This document shows, in pieces, positions 1-9,091 of a stretch of DNA of 64,000 nucleotides. Position 1 is the first letter of the stretch; every line of letters begins with the position of its first letter. The stretch is from Marinobacter sp. MDS2. Lineage in GTDB: Bacteria; Pseudomonadota; Gammaproteobacteria; Pseudomonadales; Oleiphilaceae. A program made the position numbers and the translations under genes. Below the pieces are notes generated by a model. It did no database searches. It was given only the letters and a program-made list of their open reading frames with translations, and was not told the origin of the DNA. Location: NCBI RefSeq assembly GCF_030718085.1, contig NZ_JAVAJF010000001.1:2170001-2234000 (forward strand). The letters run 5' to 3'.

Positions 1-329
1 AACTCGCAAGCGGCAAATGCATCGGCCCGGTGTGCACTGCACACGCCTACAAATACAATCTGGTCTTGCAGCTCAAGCTTGCCAACCCGGTGAATAACCC
101 GAGCCTGACGCACGTCCCACCGTCGTGAAGCCTCGTCGATCAACTCCGCAATGACTTGCTCCGTCATTCCCGGATAGTGCTCCAGAAACAGGCCGGAAAC
201 GCCCTGAGTGTCGCCAGAGTCTCGAACCAGTCCCGTAAAGGTCGCAATCGCCCCGGTACCGGTTCCGCTTTCCCGAAGCGCCGCATATTCGGTGCCGGCA
301 TCAAAATCGTCCGTCTGAATGCTGATCAT
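1..329 (-). CDS. moaE: Molybdopterin synthase large subunit MoaE (partial)
   Basis: MoaE is the catalytic subunit of molybdopterin synthase; it takes sulfur from the C-terminal thiocarboxylate of MoaD to convert precursor Z (cPMP) into molybdopterin. I translated this reading frame directly: it starts MISIQTDDFD and shows the family pattern FTGLVRD near residue 35, LEHYPGM near residue 53 and a RVIHRVGKLE stretch near residue 83. About 109 codons are present of the usual 150 or so, so the C-terminal part lies beyond the left edge. The ATG at 329 lies just after the moaD stop at 331-333, as expected for the last gene of a moaB-moeA-moaD-moaE operon. Confidence 0.93.
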   Translation of the reverse strand, partial: MISIQTDDFDAGTEYAALRESGTGTGAIATFTGLVRDSGDTQGVSGLFLEHYPGMTEQVIAELIDEASRRWDVRQARVIHRVGKLELQDQIVFVGVCSAHRADAFAACE

Positions 330-330
330 A

Positions 331-591
331 TTAACCCCCGGTTACCGGTGGAAAGAAAGCAACCTCATCGCCTGCCTTCACCGTGGCATTGGACTTTGCC
401 ATCGCCTGATTGATGGCAATCATTACGGGTTGGTCGCCTTGTAATTGCGCCCAGGGGCCGCCTTGGCTAGCCAGCTCTGCCAACAAATCCCCGGCGGTCT
501 GATATTTGTTTGCCGGTAGGGTGAGTTGCTCCGTACCCAGTTCCTCACGGAGGCGCGCAAAAAAACGGACGGTAATGGTCTGGTCAGTCAT
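331..591 (-). CDS. moaD: Molybdopterin synthase sulfur carrier subunit MoaD
   Basis: A small ubiquitin-fold protein of 86 residues whose C-terminal glycine is adenylated and then thiocarboxylated, to supply the sulfur of molybdopterin. The sequence ends in the diagnostic Gly-Gly (FFPPVTGG), and the N-terminal half carries the strand pattern ITVRFFARLREELG typical of MoaD. The start ATG at 591 is one base after the moeA stop (593-595), so translation is probably coupled. The partner moaE follows directly. Length and the diglycine end fit the family well. Confidence 0.96.
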   Translation of the reverse strand: MTDQTITVRFFARLREELGTEQLTLPANKYQTAGDLLAELASQGGPWAQLQGDQPVMIAINQAMAKSNATVKAGDEVAFFPPVTGG

Positions 592-592
592 A

Positions 593-1804
593 TCAGCTCA
601 GTAACTCAGTGAATGGGAAGTAGGTGATCAGGCTGCCTTCGGCAACGGTGCCCTGTTCCGGTATGACTGCCAAGCCGTCGGCCCAGCAGGCCGAGCTCAA
701 TACACCAGAGCTCTGGTTCGGGTACGCGCTGATCTGAGTCTGGCCGTTCACCGATTCCAGGCGCGCGCGAACAAACTCACGGCGCACGGAAGACGAGGTG
801 ATGTTAAACGCCGCCGGCAGTTTCTGACCGGCTGGGTGAATACGCGAACGCCCCTGGCAGGTGCGAATGTAGGGCATGGCGACCATTAGAAAAGTCACCA
901 GTACCGAGGCCGGATTGCCAGGCAGACCGAACACTGGTGTTCCTTTGATGGAACCAAATGCCAGAGGCTTGCCGGGTTTGATCGCCAAGCGCCACAGCGA
1001 CAGCTCGCCGGATGCCTCCAGTACCGCCCGAACGTGGTCCTCCTCCCCCACGGAAACGCCTCCGCTGGTGATGATCAGGTCGGCCTGTGTCGCGGCGCGC
1101 TCAAGTGTTTCCCGGGTCTCGGTGCGGGTGTCGCGCAGCGTGTCACACAGCACGACATCGCAGCCGGCCTCCGCCAACAGAGCGAGCAGCGTGAAACGGT
1201 TGGTGTTATAGATCTGGCCTGGCCCCAGTGGCTTGCCCGGATCAACCAGCTCATCGCCGGTGGACAGAATGGCGACCCGCAACTTTTTTACCAGCGTCAC
1301 TTCCGCTAGACCTAAAGATGCCAACAGACCCATTTCTTGAGCCCGGATTTTCGTGCCTTTGCCCAGTGCCAGGCTACCTTTGGCGAGATCCTGGCCGCGC
1401 CGACGGATATTTCGATCGGCTTTTACATCGCCATCTATCAGTATGCCGTTGTCGGTTACCTCAACTCGCTCCTGCATGATGACCGTATCCGCCCCTGCGG
1501 GAATTTCCGAGCCGGTAAAAATGCGGGCAGCGGTTCCGGGTTCCAGCGGCTTTGGAGCCGAGCCTGCGGGAATCCTGTCGGAGACAAAGAGTGCCTGGCC
1601 AGGAACGTAGTCCTCGGCCCGCAAGGCATAGCCATCTACCGAGCTGTTGTCGGCCGGAGGAACATCCGCCAGAGCCAGGTAATCCTGCGCCAGTATCCGG
1701 CCAAAGCTTTCTGTGAGCGGCAGGCGCTCGGTTTCGGTAATCACCGGCGCCATGCTCAGCAGGTGGGCAAGGGCTTCTTCGAGCGGCGTGAGCTGGGCTG
1801 TCAT
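593..1804 (-). CDS. moeA: Molybdopterin molybdenumtransferase MoeA
   Basis: MoeA inserts molybdate into adenylylated molybdopterin in the last step of molybdenum cofactor synthesis. The 403-residue product has the N-terminal MoeA region with PADNSSVDGYALRAEDY (about residues 47-64), the central MoCF/MogA-like domain with STGDEL and TSGGVSVGEEDHV, and the C-terminal barrel after KPGKPLAFG...FGLPGNPASV. The open frame extends upstream to 1972, but MTAQLTPLEEAL at 1804 aligns with normal MoeA starts and leaves a 23-base gap after moaB, so I use that start. Part of the moaB-moeA-moaD-moaE operon. Confidence 0.95.
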   Translation of the reverse strand: MTAQLTPLEEALAHLLSMAPVITETERLPLTESFGRILAQDYLALADVPPADNSSVDGYALRAEDYVPGQALFVSDRIPAGSAPKPLEPGTAARIFTGSEIPAGADTVIMQERVEVTDNGILIDGDVKADRNIRRRGQDLAKGSLALGKGTKIRAQEMGLLASLGLAEVTLVKKLRVAILSTGDELVDPGKPLGPGQIYNTNRFTLLALLAEAGCDVVLCDTLRDTRTETRETLERAATQADLIITSGGVSVGEEDHVRAVLEASGELSLWRLAIKPGKPLAFGSIKGTPVFGLPGNPASVLVTFLMVAMPYIRTCQGRSRIHPAGQKLPAAFNITSSSVRREFVRARLESVNGQTQISAYPNQSSGVLSSACWADGLAVIPEQGTVAEGSLITYFPFTELLS

Positions 1805-1827
1805 TGTGCGAGTCTCCGAGGCCAGAA

Positions 1828-2400
1828 CTAACGTGTTGCGCGATTTCCAATCACTTCTTGAAGGCGTTCCACTGCCCTTTGCGGCTTGCGCTGAACCAGA
1901 GCCGAGAAGTTGCAGGGGGCGTGGCGGCTGTCTAATTGTGTGTTCAGAATGCCATTCCACCCGGTGCGACATGCGCCGGTGGAGCCGGGTAGACAGAAAA
2001 TGACCGTATGGTTGGCGAGACCGGCAAAGGCTCGGGACTGAATGGTGGAGCTGCCAATTTCCGAAGCCGACAGACGCCGGAACTCTTCGCCAAACCCTTC
2101 AATCGACTTGTCTAAAAGCGGAATAACCGCTTCTGGTGTGCTGTCCCGTTCGCTGAAGCCGGTACCACCTGTGATGATAATGGCATGGATATCCGGATCG
2201 GCAATCCAGGAGGACATCGCGGCACGTATCAGATAAACATCGTCAGGCAGGATGCGCCGTGAAATCAGTTGATGGCCGGCCGCCACCGCGCTGTCTTCAA
2301 GAAACTGACCGGAAGCATCTTCATCAAAGCCGCGAGTATCGGAAACGGTAAGAATCGCGATGTTGAGGGGGGTGAGTTCGTTCGTGGGCTCAGTACTCAT
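1828..2400 (-). CDS. moaB: Molybdenum cofactor biosynthesis protein MoaB
   Basis: A MoaB/Mog-family protein of 190 residues; Mog-type members adenylylate molybdopterin before molybdenum insertion, and MoaB is the related paralogue in many proteobacteria. Visible family signatures are LNIAILTVSDTRG near the N-terminus, the ITGGTGFSERDSTPEA motif in the middle and FCLPGSTGACRTGW toward the C-terminus. The frame is open upstream to 2568, but the ATG at 2400 (MSTEPTNELTPLN) is preceded by GGAG about 8 bases away, which gives a normal family length. It is the first gene of the molybdopterin operon. Confidence 0.93.
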   Translation of the reverse strand: MSTEPTNELTPLNIAILTVSDTRGFDEDASGQFLEDSAVAAGHQLISRRILPDDVYLIRAAMSSWIADPDIHAIIITGGTGFSERDSTPEAVIPLLDKSIEGFGEEFRRLSASEIGSSTIQSRAFAGLANHTVIFCLPGSTGACRTGWNGILNTQLDSRHAPCNFSALVQRKPQRAVERLQEVIGNRATR

Positions 2401-2767
2401 GAAAAGCGCTCCGAAAATCACAGAGGAAATAGTGACTCTCAGTATCTCTTTCAATCGCGGGCAATGGAAGGGAGTGACCAGACAGAGAGGGCTTTCCGAG
2501 CTTGTGCGCTGGGATTTTTGGCGAAAGTTGGCGTTAATTTGTCCAGTGCACTTGACAGATCCGGTCAAGGTGGTCGATTATGCTGACTGCCCGGCGAACA
2601 GTTGTTCCCACTCTACTGGCACAAGCAATTATATCCGGCTTCCCTCTGCACCGGATGCTCCATCTGCCAGCACCTTGTTTCAATATATATTTATGATCAA
2701 CGCGTTCAGGGGCATCCCTGCAATTTCAACCGTCGTTTACTTCCATTCCTGAAAAATCCTACAAATT
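2401..2767. promoter_or_regulatory. Divergent moaB/rho intergenic region with rho promoter and long leader
   Basis: This 367-base stretch separates minus-strand moaB from plus-strand rho. On the plus strand there is a perfect -35 hexamer TTGACA at 2552-2557, followed after 18 bases by GATTAT (2576-2581, 4 of 6 matches to the consensus), which would give an RNA leader of roughly 180 bases before rho. Long rho leaders are known in enteric bacteria for autogenous termination, so this may do the same (inference). A 19-codon frame at 2693-2752 ends just before rho but has no ribosome site. I see no promoter I trust for moaB. Confidence 0.5.
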
Positions 2768-4030
2768 ATGAATCTTACTGAACTCAAGCAGAAATCTGTG
2801 CCCGAATTGCTCGAAATCGCGCAAGAAATGGGCCTCGACAACCTCGCCCGTTCGCGCAAACAAGACGTCATCTTCAGCATTCTGAAGAAGCACGCCAAGA
2901 GCGGCGAAGACATTTACGGTGATGGTGTACTGGAGATTCTGCAGGATGGCTTCGGCTTTCTACGTTCTGCCGACGCGTCCTACCTGGCTGGCCCCGACGA
3001 TATCTACGTGTCGCCGAGCCAGATCCGCCGTTTCAACCTGCGCACGGGTGATACCGTCGCGGGCAAGATCCGCCCACCGAAAGACGGCGAGCGTTACTTT
3101 GCTCTGCTGAAAGTGAGCGAGATCAACTTCGACAAGCCGGACAACGCCCGTAACAAGATTCTGTTTGAAAACCTGACGCCGCTGTTCCCGGACGAGCGTT
3201 TGGTATTGGAAGTAGGTAACGGCAGTACCGAAGATCTTTCTTCCCGGGTACTCGACCTGGTCTCGCCAATCGGGAAAGGTCAGCGTGGTCTGATCGTATC
3301 GCCACCCAAGGCGGGTAAGACACTGTTGATGCAGGGTATCGCCCAGTCCATCGTTCGTAACAATCCCGAATGTCACCTGATGGTGCTGCTGATTGACGAG
3401 CGTCCGGAAGAAGTCACAGAAATGCAGCGCACGGTGCGCGGGGAAGTGATTGCCTCCACCTTTGACGAGCCGCCGGCCCGTCACGTTCAGGTTGCCGAAA
3501 TGGTGATCGAAAAAGCCAAGCGTCTGGTTGAGCACAAAAAAGACGTGGTTATTCTGCTGGATTCCATGACCCGTCTGGCTCGTGCCTACAACACCGTGAT
3601 CCCGTCCTCCGGTAAAGTACTGACTGGTGGTGTGGACGCGCACGCTTTGGAAAAGCCGAAGCGTTTCTTCGGTGCGGCCCGTAATGTTGAAGAGGGTGGC
3701 AGCTTGACCATCCTATCGACCGCGCTGGTAGACACCGGCTCCAAAATGGATGAAGTCATCTACGAGGAGTTTAAAGGTACCGGTAATATGGAAGTCCATC
3801 TGGACCGTAAGATTGCCGAGAAGCGCGTTTACCCAGCCATCAACGTACGTCGTTCCGGCACACGCCGTGAAGACCTGTTGATGTCGGAATCGGAAATCCA
3901 GCGCATCTGGATTCTGCGCAAGTTGCTGCACTCCATGGATGACGACACCGCATCTTTGGAGTTCCTGCTGGACAAACTGCGGGACACCAAAACCAACGAC
4001 GAATTCTTCCAGTCCATGAAGCGTCGTTGA
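2768..4030 (+). CDS. rho: Transcription termination factor Rho
   Basis: The hexameric RNA helicase that terminates untranslated transcripts. The 420-residue protein has the N-terminal helical domain ([18 protein letters not shown]), the RNA-binding cold-shock-like domain with DGFGFLRS (about 60-67) and [18 protein letters not shown] (about 72-89), and an ATPase core with a P-loop PPKAGKT (179-185), [13 protein letters not shown], and the [10 protein letters not shown] and TGGVDA segments. Length matches the family almost exactly. No clear Shine-Dalgarno sequence precedes the ATG, which is unusual for such a highly conserved gene and may be linked to control by the long leader. Confidence 0.99.
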   Translation: MNLTELKQKSVPELLEIAQEMGLDNLARSRKQDVIFSILKKHAKSGEDIYGDGVLEILQDGFGFLRSADASYLAGPDDIYVSPSQIRRFNLRTGDTVAGKIRPPKDGERYFALLKVSEINFDKPDNARNKILFENLTPLFPDERLVLEVGNGSTEDLSSRVLDLVSPIGKGQRGLIVSPPKAGKTLLMQGIAQSIVRNNPECHLMVLLIDERPEEVTEMQRTVRGEVIASTFDEPPARHVQVAEMVIEKAKRLVEHKKDVVILLDSMTRLARAYNTVIPSSGKVLTGGVDAHALEKPKRFFGAARNVEEGGSLTILSTALVDTGSKMDEVIYEEFKGTGNMEVHLDRKIAEKRVYPAINVRRSGTRREDLLMSESEIQRIWILRKLLHSMDDDTASLEFLLDKLRDTKTNDEFFQSMKRR

Positions 4031-4091
4031 GTTTGAACTTCGGAGTAGGGCGAATTCCGCCAAAGCGCGGAACCCAAGCCTGACACTGGAA

Positions 4092-4169
4092 GAACCAAGC
4101 CGGGCGAGGGGGCCAAAACATTCAGGAAAACCACGTTTTCCGTTTTGGCCCCCTCGCCCGGCTTGGTTC
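4092..4169. repeat. Large perfect inverted repeat behind rho
   Basis: Two 28-base arms, 4092-4119 and 4142-4169, are exact reverse complements. Inside them a second stem of 7 base pairs (4125-4131 with 4135-4141) closes on a 3-base loop, and only a 5-base bulge (4120-4124) separates the two stems. The RNA would form a 35-bp hairpin on either strand. It lies 61 bases past the rho stop and 74 bases before ubiD. It has no long T run, so it is not a classic intrinsic terminator. It could be a repetitive extragenic element, an mRNA-stabilising hairpin or a terminator of another kind. Confidence 0.85.
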
Positions 4170-4243
4170 CAACTCCCCAGTCCAAACACTGACTTTAGCC
4201 CTCCGAACGCTCAAAGCATGGAAGGCTGAATGCGGAGCATAAG

Positions 4244-5731
4244 ATGAAATACAACGACCTGAGAGACTTCATAGCCCAGCTGGAAAAACTGGGAGAGCTA
4301 AAGCGCATCAGCGTAGAAGTTGACCCCCATCTGGAAATGACCGAAATCTGCGACCGCACCCTGCGGGCAGGTGGGCCAGCGTTGTTGTTTGAAAACCCCA
4401 AAGGCTATGACATGCCCGTGTTGGCCAACTTGTTCGGTACGCCGAAACGGGTTGCGCTGGGTATGGGGCAGGACGATGTCACCGCATTGCGAGAAGTCGG
4501 TAAACTGCTGGCATTTCTGAAAGAGCCGGATCCCCCCAAAGGCTTCAAAGACGCGCTGGAAAAACTGCCCATCTTCAAGCAAGTCATGCGCATGAGCCCG
4601 AAAGTGCTCCGTTCTGCACCTTGCCAAGAGGTGGTGATCGAAAAAGACCAGGTCGATTTGTACCAGATTCCGGTTCAGCATTGTTGGCCCGGGGATGCCG
4701 GTCCGCTGGTGACCTGGCCTTTGGTTATTACCCGTGGCCCCAATAAAGAGCGCCAGAATCTGGGTATCTACCGGCAACAGGTTATCGGCCGTAATCGGCT
4801 GATCATGCGCTGGCTCAGCCATCGAGGCGGTGCTTTGGATTATCAGGAATTCCGCAAAGCGAACCCGGATAAACCTTACCCGGTTGCGGTGGCGCTCGGT
4901 GCCGACCCAGCCACCATACTTGGTGCCGTAACACCGGTACCAGATAGCCTGTCTGAATACGCTTTTGCCGGCTTGCTGCGCGGCTCACGTACCGAACTGG
5001 TGAATGCCGGGCTCAGCGATCTGCAGGTGCCGGCCAGTGCGGAGATCGTGCTGGAGGGCTTTATCTATCCCGAAGACACGGCGCCAGAAGGGCCGTTTGG
5101 TGACCACACCGGTTATTACAACGAAGTGGATGAGTTCCCGGTGTTTACCGTTGAGCGCATCACGCATCGTAAAGATCCGATCTACCACAGTACCTACACC
5201 GGCCGTCCGCCGGATGAGCCGGCCGTGTTGGGTGTGGCGCTGAACGAAGTGTTTATTCCGATACTGCAGAAGCAGTTTCCGGAAATCGTGGATTTCTATC
5301 TGCCGCCAGAAGGTTGTTCGTATCGGCTGGCGATTGTCACCATGAAAAAGCAGTACCCCGGCCATGCCAAACGCGTGATGATGGGCGTATGGTCGTTCTT
5401 GCGCCAGTTCATGTACACCAAGTTCGTGATTGTGACGGACGACGATGTGAATGCCCGAAACTGGGAAGACGTTATCTGGGCCATGACCACCCGGATGGAC
5501 CCGACCCGGGACACCACGCTGGTGGACAACACCCCGATCGATTATCTGGACTTTGCCTCGCCAGTCTCTGGCCTTGGCTCCAAGATGGGGCTGGATGCGA
5601 CCAATAAATGGCCGGGTGAAACCGATCGTGAATGGGGCGAAGCCATCACCATGACCGATGAGGTCAAGCAGCGGGTGGACGACATCTGGGACAGCCTGGG
5701 GATTGAAATTCCGGAAAACTCCCCAAAATGA
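4244..5731 (+). CDS. ubiD: 3-octaprenyl-4-hydroxybenzoate decarboxylase UbiD
   Basis: UbiD removes the carboxyl group of polyprenyl-4-hydroxybenzoate in ubiquinone synthesis, using a prenylated FMN cofactor made by UbiX. The 495-residue protein begins [19 protein letters not shown] and carries characteristic UbiD blocks: [34 protein letters not shown], the [13 protein letters not shown] motif with its catalytic acidic region, and [23 protein letters not shown] near the end. Length and motifs are complete. The next gene begins 13 bases downstream, so the two are probably co-transcribed; a GC-rich hairpin lies between rho and this gene. Confidence 0.97.
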   Translation: MKYNDLRDFIAQLEKLGELKRISVEVDPHLEMTEICDRTLRAGGPALLFENPKGYDMPVLANLFGTPKRVALGMGQDDVTALREVGKLLAFLKEPDPPKGFKDALEKLPIFKQVMRMSPKVLRSAPCQEVVIEKDQVDLYQIPVQHCWPGDAGPLVTWPLVITRGPNKERQNLGIYRQQVIGRNRLIMRWLSHRGGALDYQEFRKANPDKPYPVAVALGADPATILGAVTPVPDSLSEYAFAGLLRGSRTELVNAGLSDLQVPASAEIVLEGFIYPEDTAPEGPFGDHTGYYNEVDEFPVFTVERITHRKDPIYHSTYTGRPPDEPAVLGVALNEVFIPILQKQFPEIVDFYLPPEGCSYRLAIVTMKKQYPGHAKRVMMGVWSFLRQFMYTKFVIVTDDDVNARNWEDVIWAMTTRMDPTRDTTLVDNTPIDYLDFASPVSGLGSKMGLDATNKWPGETDREWGEAITMTDEVKQRVDDIWDSLGIEIPENSPK

Positions 5732-5744
5732 AGGGGTAGCAAGC

Positions 5745-6737
5745 TTGCACCGTATTCGTTTGCGCCCTGCAGACCTGAGCTATCCGGTAAGCGACACCAA
5801 CGATCTGCTGTCGGCGGCTGCAGAAGCGGGTATTCAGGCGCCGGCGGCATGCCGCAATGGCGTTTGTGAAATTTGTGAAGCCCGGCTGCTTGGCGGGCAA
5901 GCGCTGAACACCCGCAACCAGCAACTCATTTTAACCGGAGGGCGCCTGATGATGTGTCGGACTCAGGCGCTATCCGATATCGAATTGGAGATACCCGCCG
6001 TTATGGCAACAGGAAATCATCAGCCCCGTATCTATCAAGCCAAGGTGGTGGACGTGAGCTCCATCAACCACGACGTATACCGGGTAGAGTTGAAGTTGCC
6101 TCGGCGCCGGGACGTGAGCTTCCATGCCGGTCAGTATTTATCGGTCAACCTGCCCGATGCGGATCCCTGTTATTTCTCCATTGCCAGCAGCCCTTCGGAA
6201 GAGAACATTACCCTGCACATCCAGGCCACGCCGGAATGGGTTTCCGCGCAGAGGGTAATTGATGCGTTGACTTCCGGCGAGGATGTTTCAGTGCAATTGC
6301 CGCATGGTAAGGCTTGCCTGGCCGCAGCGCCGGATAAGCCGCTGGTCCTGGTCGCTGCGGGTACCGGCTTTGCGCAGATGAAAAGCTTGGTGGAGTATCT
6401 CAAGGGAACCAATTTCAGCCACAGCATCAAGCTGTTCTGGGGGGTGCGTAAACACGAAGATATGTACCTTCGCTCGCTGGCCCAGCGCTGGCACGACGAG
6501 TCGAATGCCTTCACTTTTATGCCGGTGGTTGGTGACAACGAAGACAACGATTGGGCTGGCCATCACGACCAGCTGGTACGTGCGGTGCTTGCAACGGGTA
6601 TCGACTGGTGCACCGTCGAAGTACACGCCAGCGGCTCACCAACCATGGTGTACACGCTGATGGATGCGTTGGTCGAGGCAGGACTTCCCGCGCAGGATTT
6701 TTATTCGGATGTGCTGGAGTATGCCCCAAGGGCCTGA
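5745..6737 (+). CDS. 2Fe-2S ferredoxin-NAD(P)H reductase fusion next to ubiD
   Basis: A 330-residue electron-transfer flavoprotein. An N-terminal plant-type ferredoxin domain has four cysteine ligands (Cys36, Cys41, Cys44, Cys71; core CRNGVCEICEARLL). It is followed by an FAD domain (YFSIASSPSEE) and an NAD(P) domain (VLVAAGTGFAQMKSLVEYL). Relatives are often labelled CDP-6-deoxy-delta-3,4-glucoseen reductase, but no sugar genes lie nearby, so that name should not be trusted; a flavin or quinone reductase role is likelier. The frame is open from 5658, but AAGGGG at 5731-5736 sits 8 bases before the TTG at 5745, which starts the protein exactly at its conserved domain. Confidence 0.85.
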   Translation: MHRIRLRPADLSYPVSDTNDLLSAAAEAGIQAPAACRNGVCEICEARLLGGQALNTRNQQLILTGGRLMMCRTQALSDIELEIPAVMATGNHQPRIYQAKVVDVSSINHDVYRVELKLPRRRDVSFHAGQYLSVNLPDADPCYFSIASSPSEENITLHIQATPEWVSAQRVIDALTSGEDVSVQLPHGKACLAAAPDKPLVLVAAGTGFAQMKSLVEYLKGTNFSHSIKLFWGVRKHEDMYLRSLAQRWHDESNAFTFMPVVGDNEDNDWAGHHDQLVRAVLATGIDWCTVEVHASGSPTMVYTLMDALVEAGLPAQDFYSDVLEYAPRA

Positions 6738-6756
6738 CAGATCAGGCCTTGGGCAT
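6721..6756. terminator. Hairpin shared by the convergent stops of two genes
   Basis: An imperfect inverted repeat (6721-6737 against 6742-6756, with two single-base bulges) contains the stop codons of both the plus-strand reductase gene (TGA 6735-6737) and the minus-strand hemY (TGA 6742-6744). The C-terminal codons of both proteins therefore form the stem. There is no T run, so it is a weak bidirectional terminator or an mRNA 3' end hairpin rather than a textbook terminator. Confidence 0.5.
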
Positions 6757-7983
6757 AGGTAACTCGGGCAGGGCGTTGTCCGATTCAAGCTCTTGCATGA
6801 TCAGTTTTACGCTGCTTTCTTCCTCGCCCATATGGGCATTCAGCCGGCTTAGCTCAGCCAGGGTTTCGCGGTCCCGCTTTAATTTCAGGCTGGCGGTAAA
6901 GTATTCTCGGGCTTTGCCCCACAGCTGATTTCGTAGGCTTAAACGCCCTAATGCCAGCAGTAGTTGTGGGTTATTGGGCCGATCTTTGTACCATTGCTCT
7001 GCAGTGAGCAGCTGCACTTCGGGGTCGCTGCCTTCCAGCCGCCCGTAGAGATTGATCAACTCATCGCTCCAGTGGTTTCGAAGCACCTTGCGCAGCAGGG
7101 TTTCGGCTTGTTCTTCGTCGCCCAGACGGGCGAGCAACCGGGCATAGTCCCGAATGGTGTGTTCGTCCCGGCGCACGAATCTGGGAAGCTCGTCCCACAG
7201 GCGGGTCAGGGGTTCTAACGATGCTTCCGGATCGCTTTCACGCTTGCGTTCGCAATCTTCAGCGGCCCGCTCCAGCAGGTTTTTCCAGACCTCACGTTCC
7301 AGATCGTCCAGCTCTTTTTCGGTCAGCACACTGCGCTTGCGCAGTTCAGGCACGAGTTTCGAGAGCTCTTTCCAGTCTTCCAATCGAAGATACGTGGTCT
7401 TCAGAAGCTTCAGCACGAAAGGGTGGTGCGGGGCCTCTTTGCGCAGGCGTAACAGAGTCGCCAGCGCTTGTTCCAACCGATTGCCGGCAAGCTGCAACTG
7501 AGCCTGGGTGATACCCACCGCCAGGCTGGAGCCCGGTGTGCTTTCGAAGGCCAGGCGCAACAGTTCATCGGCGCCTTCATGGTCACCGGTTTCAGAGGCT
7601 GCCTGGGCAGCCGCCAAATAGTTGATCAGCGGTGTATCGGCGTGGTTGGCGGCACTGGCTAACAGCTTTCGGGCCCGGGGCCAGTTGCCTTCGGCCAAGG
7701 CCAACAATCCCTTGGTGGTGCGGCGCCTGGCCCGGCGTTCGTGGCCTCGGCTAACCCAGGTGGCCATCAGGCTGGTGCCTTTACGGAATCGTTTGATGGT
7801 GTTAATGACGAAAAGGCTCAGAAGCACCAGCACAACAATCAGTGCAAGCCCGACCCAGAAATTGGTTTCGATCAGATAATTGCCCAGACTGATGCGGATA
7901 TAGCCCAGATCGTATGCCAGCCCCATGGACAGACCGGTTCCAATCAACAGCGCGCCCAGAATAATCAGCAAAAGGAGAATCAT
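6742..7983 (-). CDS. hemY: HemY-like haem biosynthesis-associated TPR protein
   Basis: The HemY protein of the hem operon is an inner-membrane protein with tetratricopeptide-like repeats; its exact role in the protoporphyrin pathway is unsettled and it is not the Bacillus protoporphyrinogen oxidase. The 413-residue protein has two N-terminal membrane segments (about residues 1-24 and 43-63, including FWVGLALIVVLVLLSLFVI), then the conserved RRARRRTTKGLLALAEGNW region and a long helical repeat region to the end. It overlaps hemX by four bases (7980-7983, ATGA type), showing tight operon coupling. Confidence 0.9.
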   Translation of the reverse strand: MILLLLIILGALLIGTGLSMGLAYDLGYIRISLGNYLIETNFWVGLALIVVLVLLSLFVINTIKRFRKGTSLMATWVSRGHERRARRRTTKGLLALAEGNWPRARKLLASAANHADTPLINYLAAAQAASETGDHEGADELLRLAFESTPGSSLAVGITQAQLQLAGNRLEQALATLLRLRKEAPHHPFVLKLLKTTYLRLEDWKELSKLVPELRKRSVLTEKELDDLEREVWKNLLERAAEDCERKRESDPEASLEPLTRLWDELPRFVRRDEHTIRDYARLLARLGDEEQAETLLRKVLRNHWSDELINLYGRLEGSDPEVQLLTAEQWYKDRPNNPQLLLALGRLSLRNQLWGKAREYFTASLKLKRDRETLAELSRLNAHMGEEESSVKLIMQELESDNALPELPMPKA

Positions 7984-9068
7984 GAACCTTTACCCTCGCT
8001 GTCGGTTGCCAGCCGGCCCGCCAGGCGTTCTTTGAGCAAGCCGAGTGATTGACTGACATCGGGGAGGGTCGGATCGACGTGTTTGTCGGCCAGTTCGGCG
8101 AGGGCTGCGGACAAACCTTGGATGGCCGGATTGCTGGAGTCGTACCATTCGCTGACGGTCCGGCGAGCTTTGTCGAGGGCGCGTTCATACAGCGCCTGAT
8201 TGCCCCGGAGCACGGCCATTTCAGCTTCTTCCAGCATGAGTTGCAGGTTCAGACGGGCCCACGCGCTTTGATCCGGAGACATCAGGGGCTTGACTGTCTC
8301 ATCCAGCCGGCGCACCACGACCACGTCTTTCAGCGTGCTCAGGAAGCGATTCCAGCCTCGGGTAAACATGTTGCTGCCATCTTCCGGAGCGTTGGTGTCT
8401 TCGCTCATATTGAAGCCCGGTGCCTGATCGTGAATCAGTGCCTGGGTGGTTAGCTCGTTCACGCTGGCAATGGCGGCTTCTAGCTTCAGGTACAATCCGG
8501 TGCGATCCACACCCTGAATACTCTTGAGCGCCAGAATCTCTTTGGCAAGCTGTTCGCGAACCGGATAAACACCGATGTCATCGGATTCTGCTAGTACCTC
8601 ATCGGCGGATTCCAGTGCTGAGAGTGCACCGCGAATGTCTTTTTCAATCATCAGGCGCTGATTGCCCACGCGCAGCAGGTATTCCGCTTCCGCGAGCAGC
8701 CAGTCTGTGCGCGTGCGATTACCGGCTTCGAGCAGTTCACGAGCGTTGTGATCGATCTGGCGCTGTTGAGTGGCGATCAATTCACGTTGTTCGGCCAGTT
8801 TGTTTTCCAACGTTTGAATGCGTTGGCTTTGTTCGCTCCCGCGACTGCCGTAGAGGTTTTCCAGTTGCTCGGTGTCTTGCTTCAGGTCTTGAAGCGCCTG
8901 CAGGCTGTTGTTTTGCCGGTTCCATTGCTGCCAGTTCCACAGTGCAAGCAGGATCACCAGAATCAGGGCAACGATGGCGATGATCCAGACAGGCCAAAGG
9001 CGCGGTTTTTGGGTGTCGGTTTCTTCAACCGGGGCGGGCAATTGGTTCGTTGTCTCAGTCACGGGCAT
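7980..9068 (-). CDS. hemX: HemX-like membrane protein of the hem operon
   Basis: A 362-residue protein of the HemX family, encoded between hemD and hemY in gammaproteobacteria. Despite frequent labelling as uroporphyrin-III C-methyltransferase, it has no methyltransferase motifs; its function is not established. It has a short cytoplasmic N-terminus (MPVTETTNQLPAPVEE), one membrane segment at about 27-46 (PVWIIAIVALILVILLALW), then a coiled-coil region rich in Gln and Glu (about 50-100), and a periplasmic-type helical domain with TDWLLAEAEYLLRVGNQRL. Stop and hemY start overlap by four bases. Confidence 0.88.
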   Translation of the reverse strand: MPVTETTNQLPAPVEETDTQKPRLWPVWIIAIVALILVILLALWNWQQWNRQNNSLQALQDLKQDTEQLENLYGSRGSEQSQRIQTLENKLAEQRELIATQQRQIDHNARELLEAGNRTRTDWLLAEAEYLLRVGNQRLMIEKDIRGALSALESADEVLAESDDIGVYPVREQLAKEILALKSIQGVDRTGLYLKLEAAIASVNELTTQALIHDQAPGFNMSEDTNAPEDGSNMFTRGWNRFLSTLKDVVVVRRLDETVKPLMSPDQSAWARLNLQLMLEEAEMAVLRGNQALYERALDKARRTVSEWYDSSNPAIQGLSAALAELADKHVDPTLPDVSQSLGLLKERLAGRLATDSEGKGS

Positions 9069-9091
9069 CCTTACTCGGTTATCCGTTGTTG

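Noticed and set aside
2693-2752. 19-codon frame before rho (possible rho leader peptide)
   Set aside because: No ribosome-binding site and no recognisable similarity to rhoL; leader role of the RNA itself is more likely.
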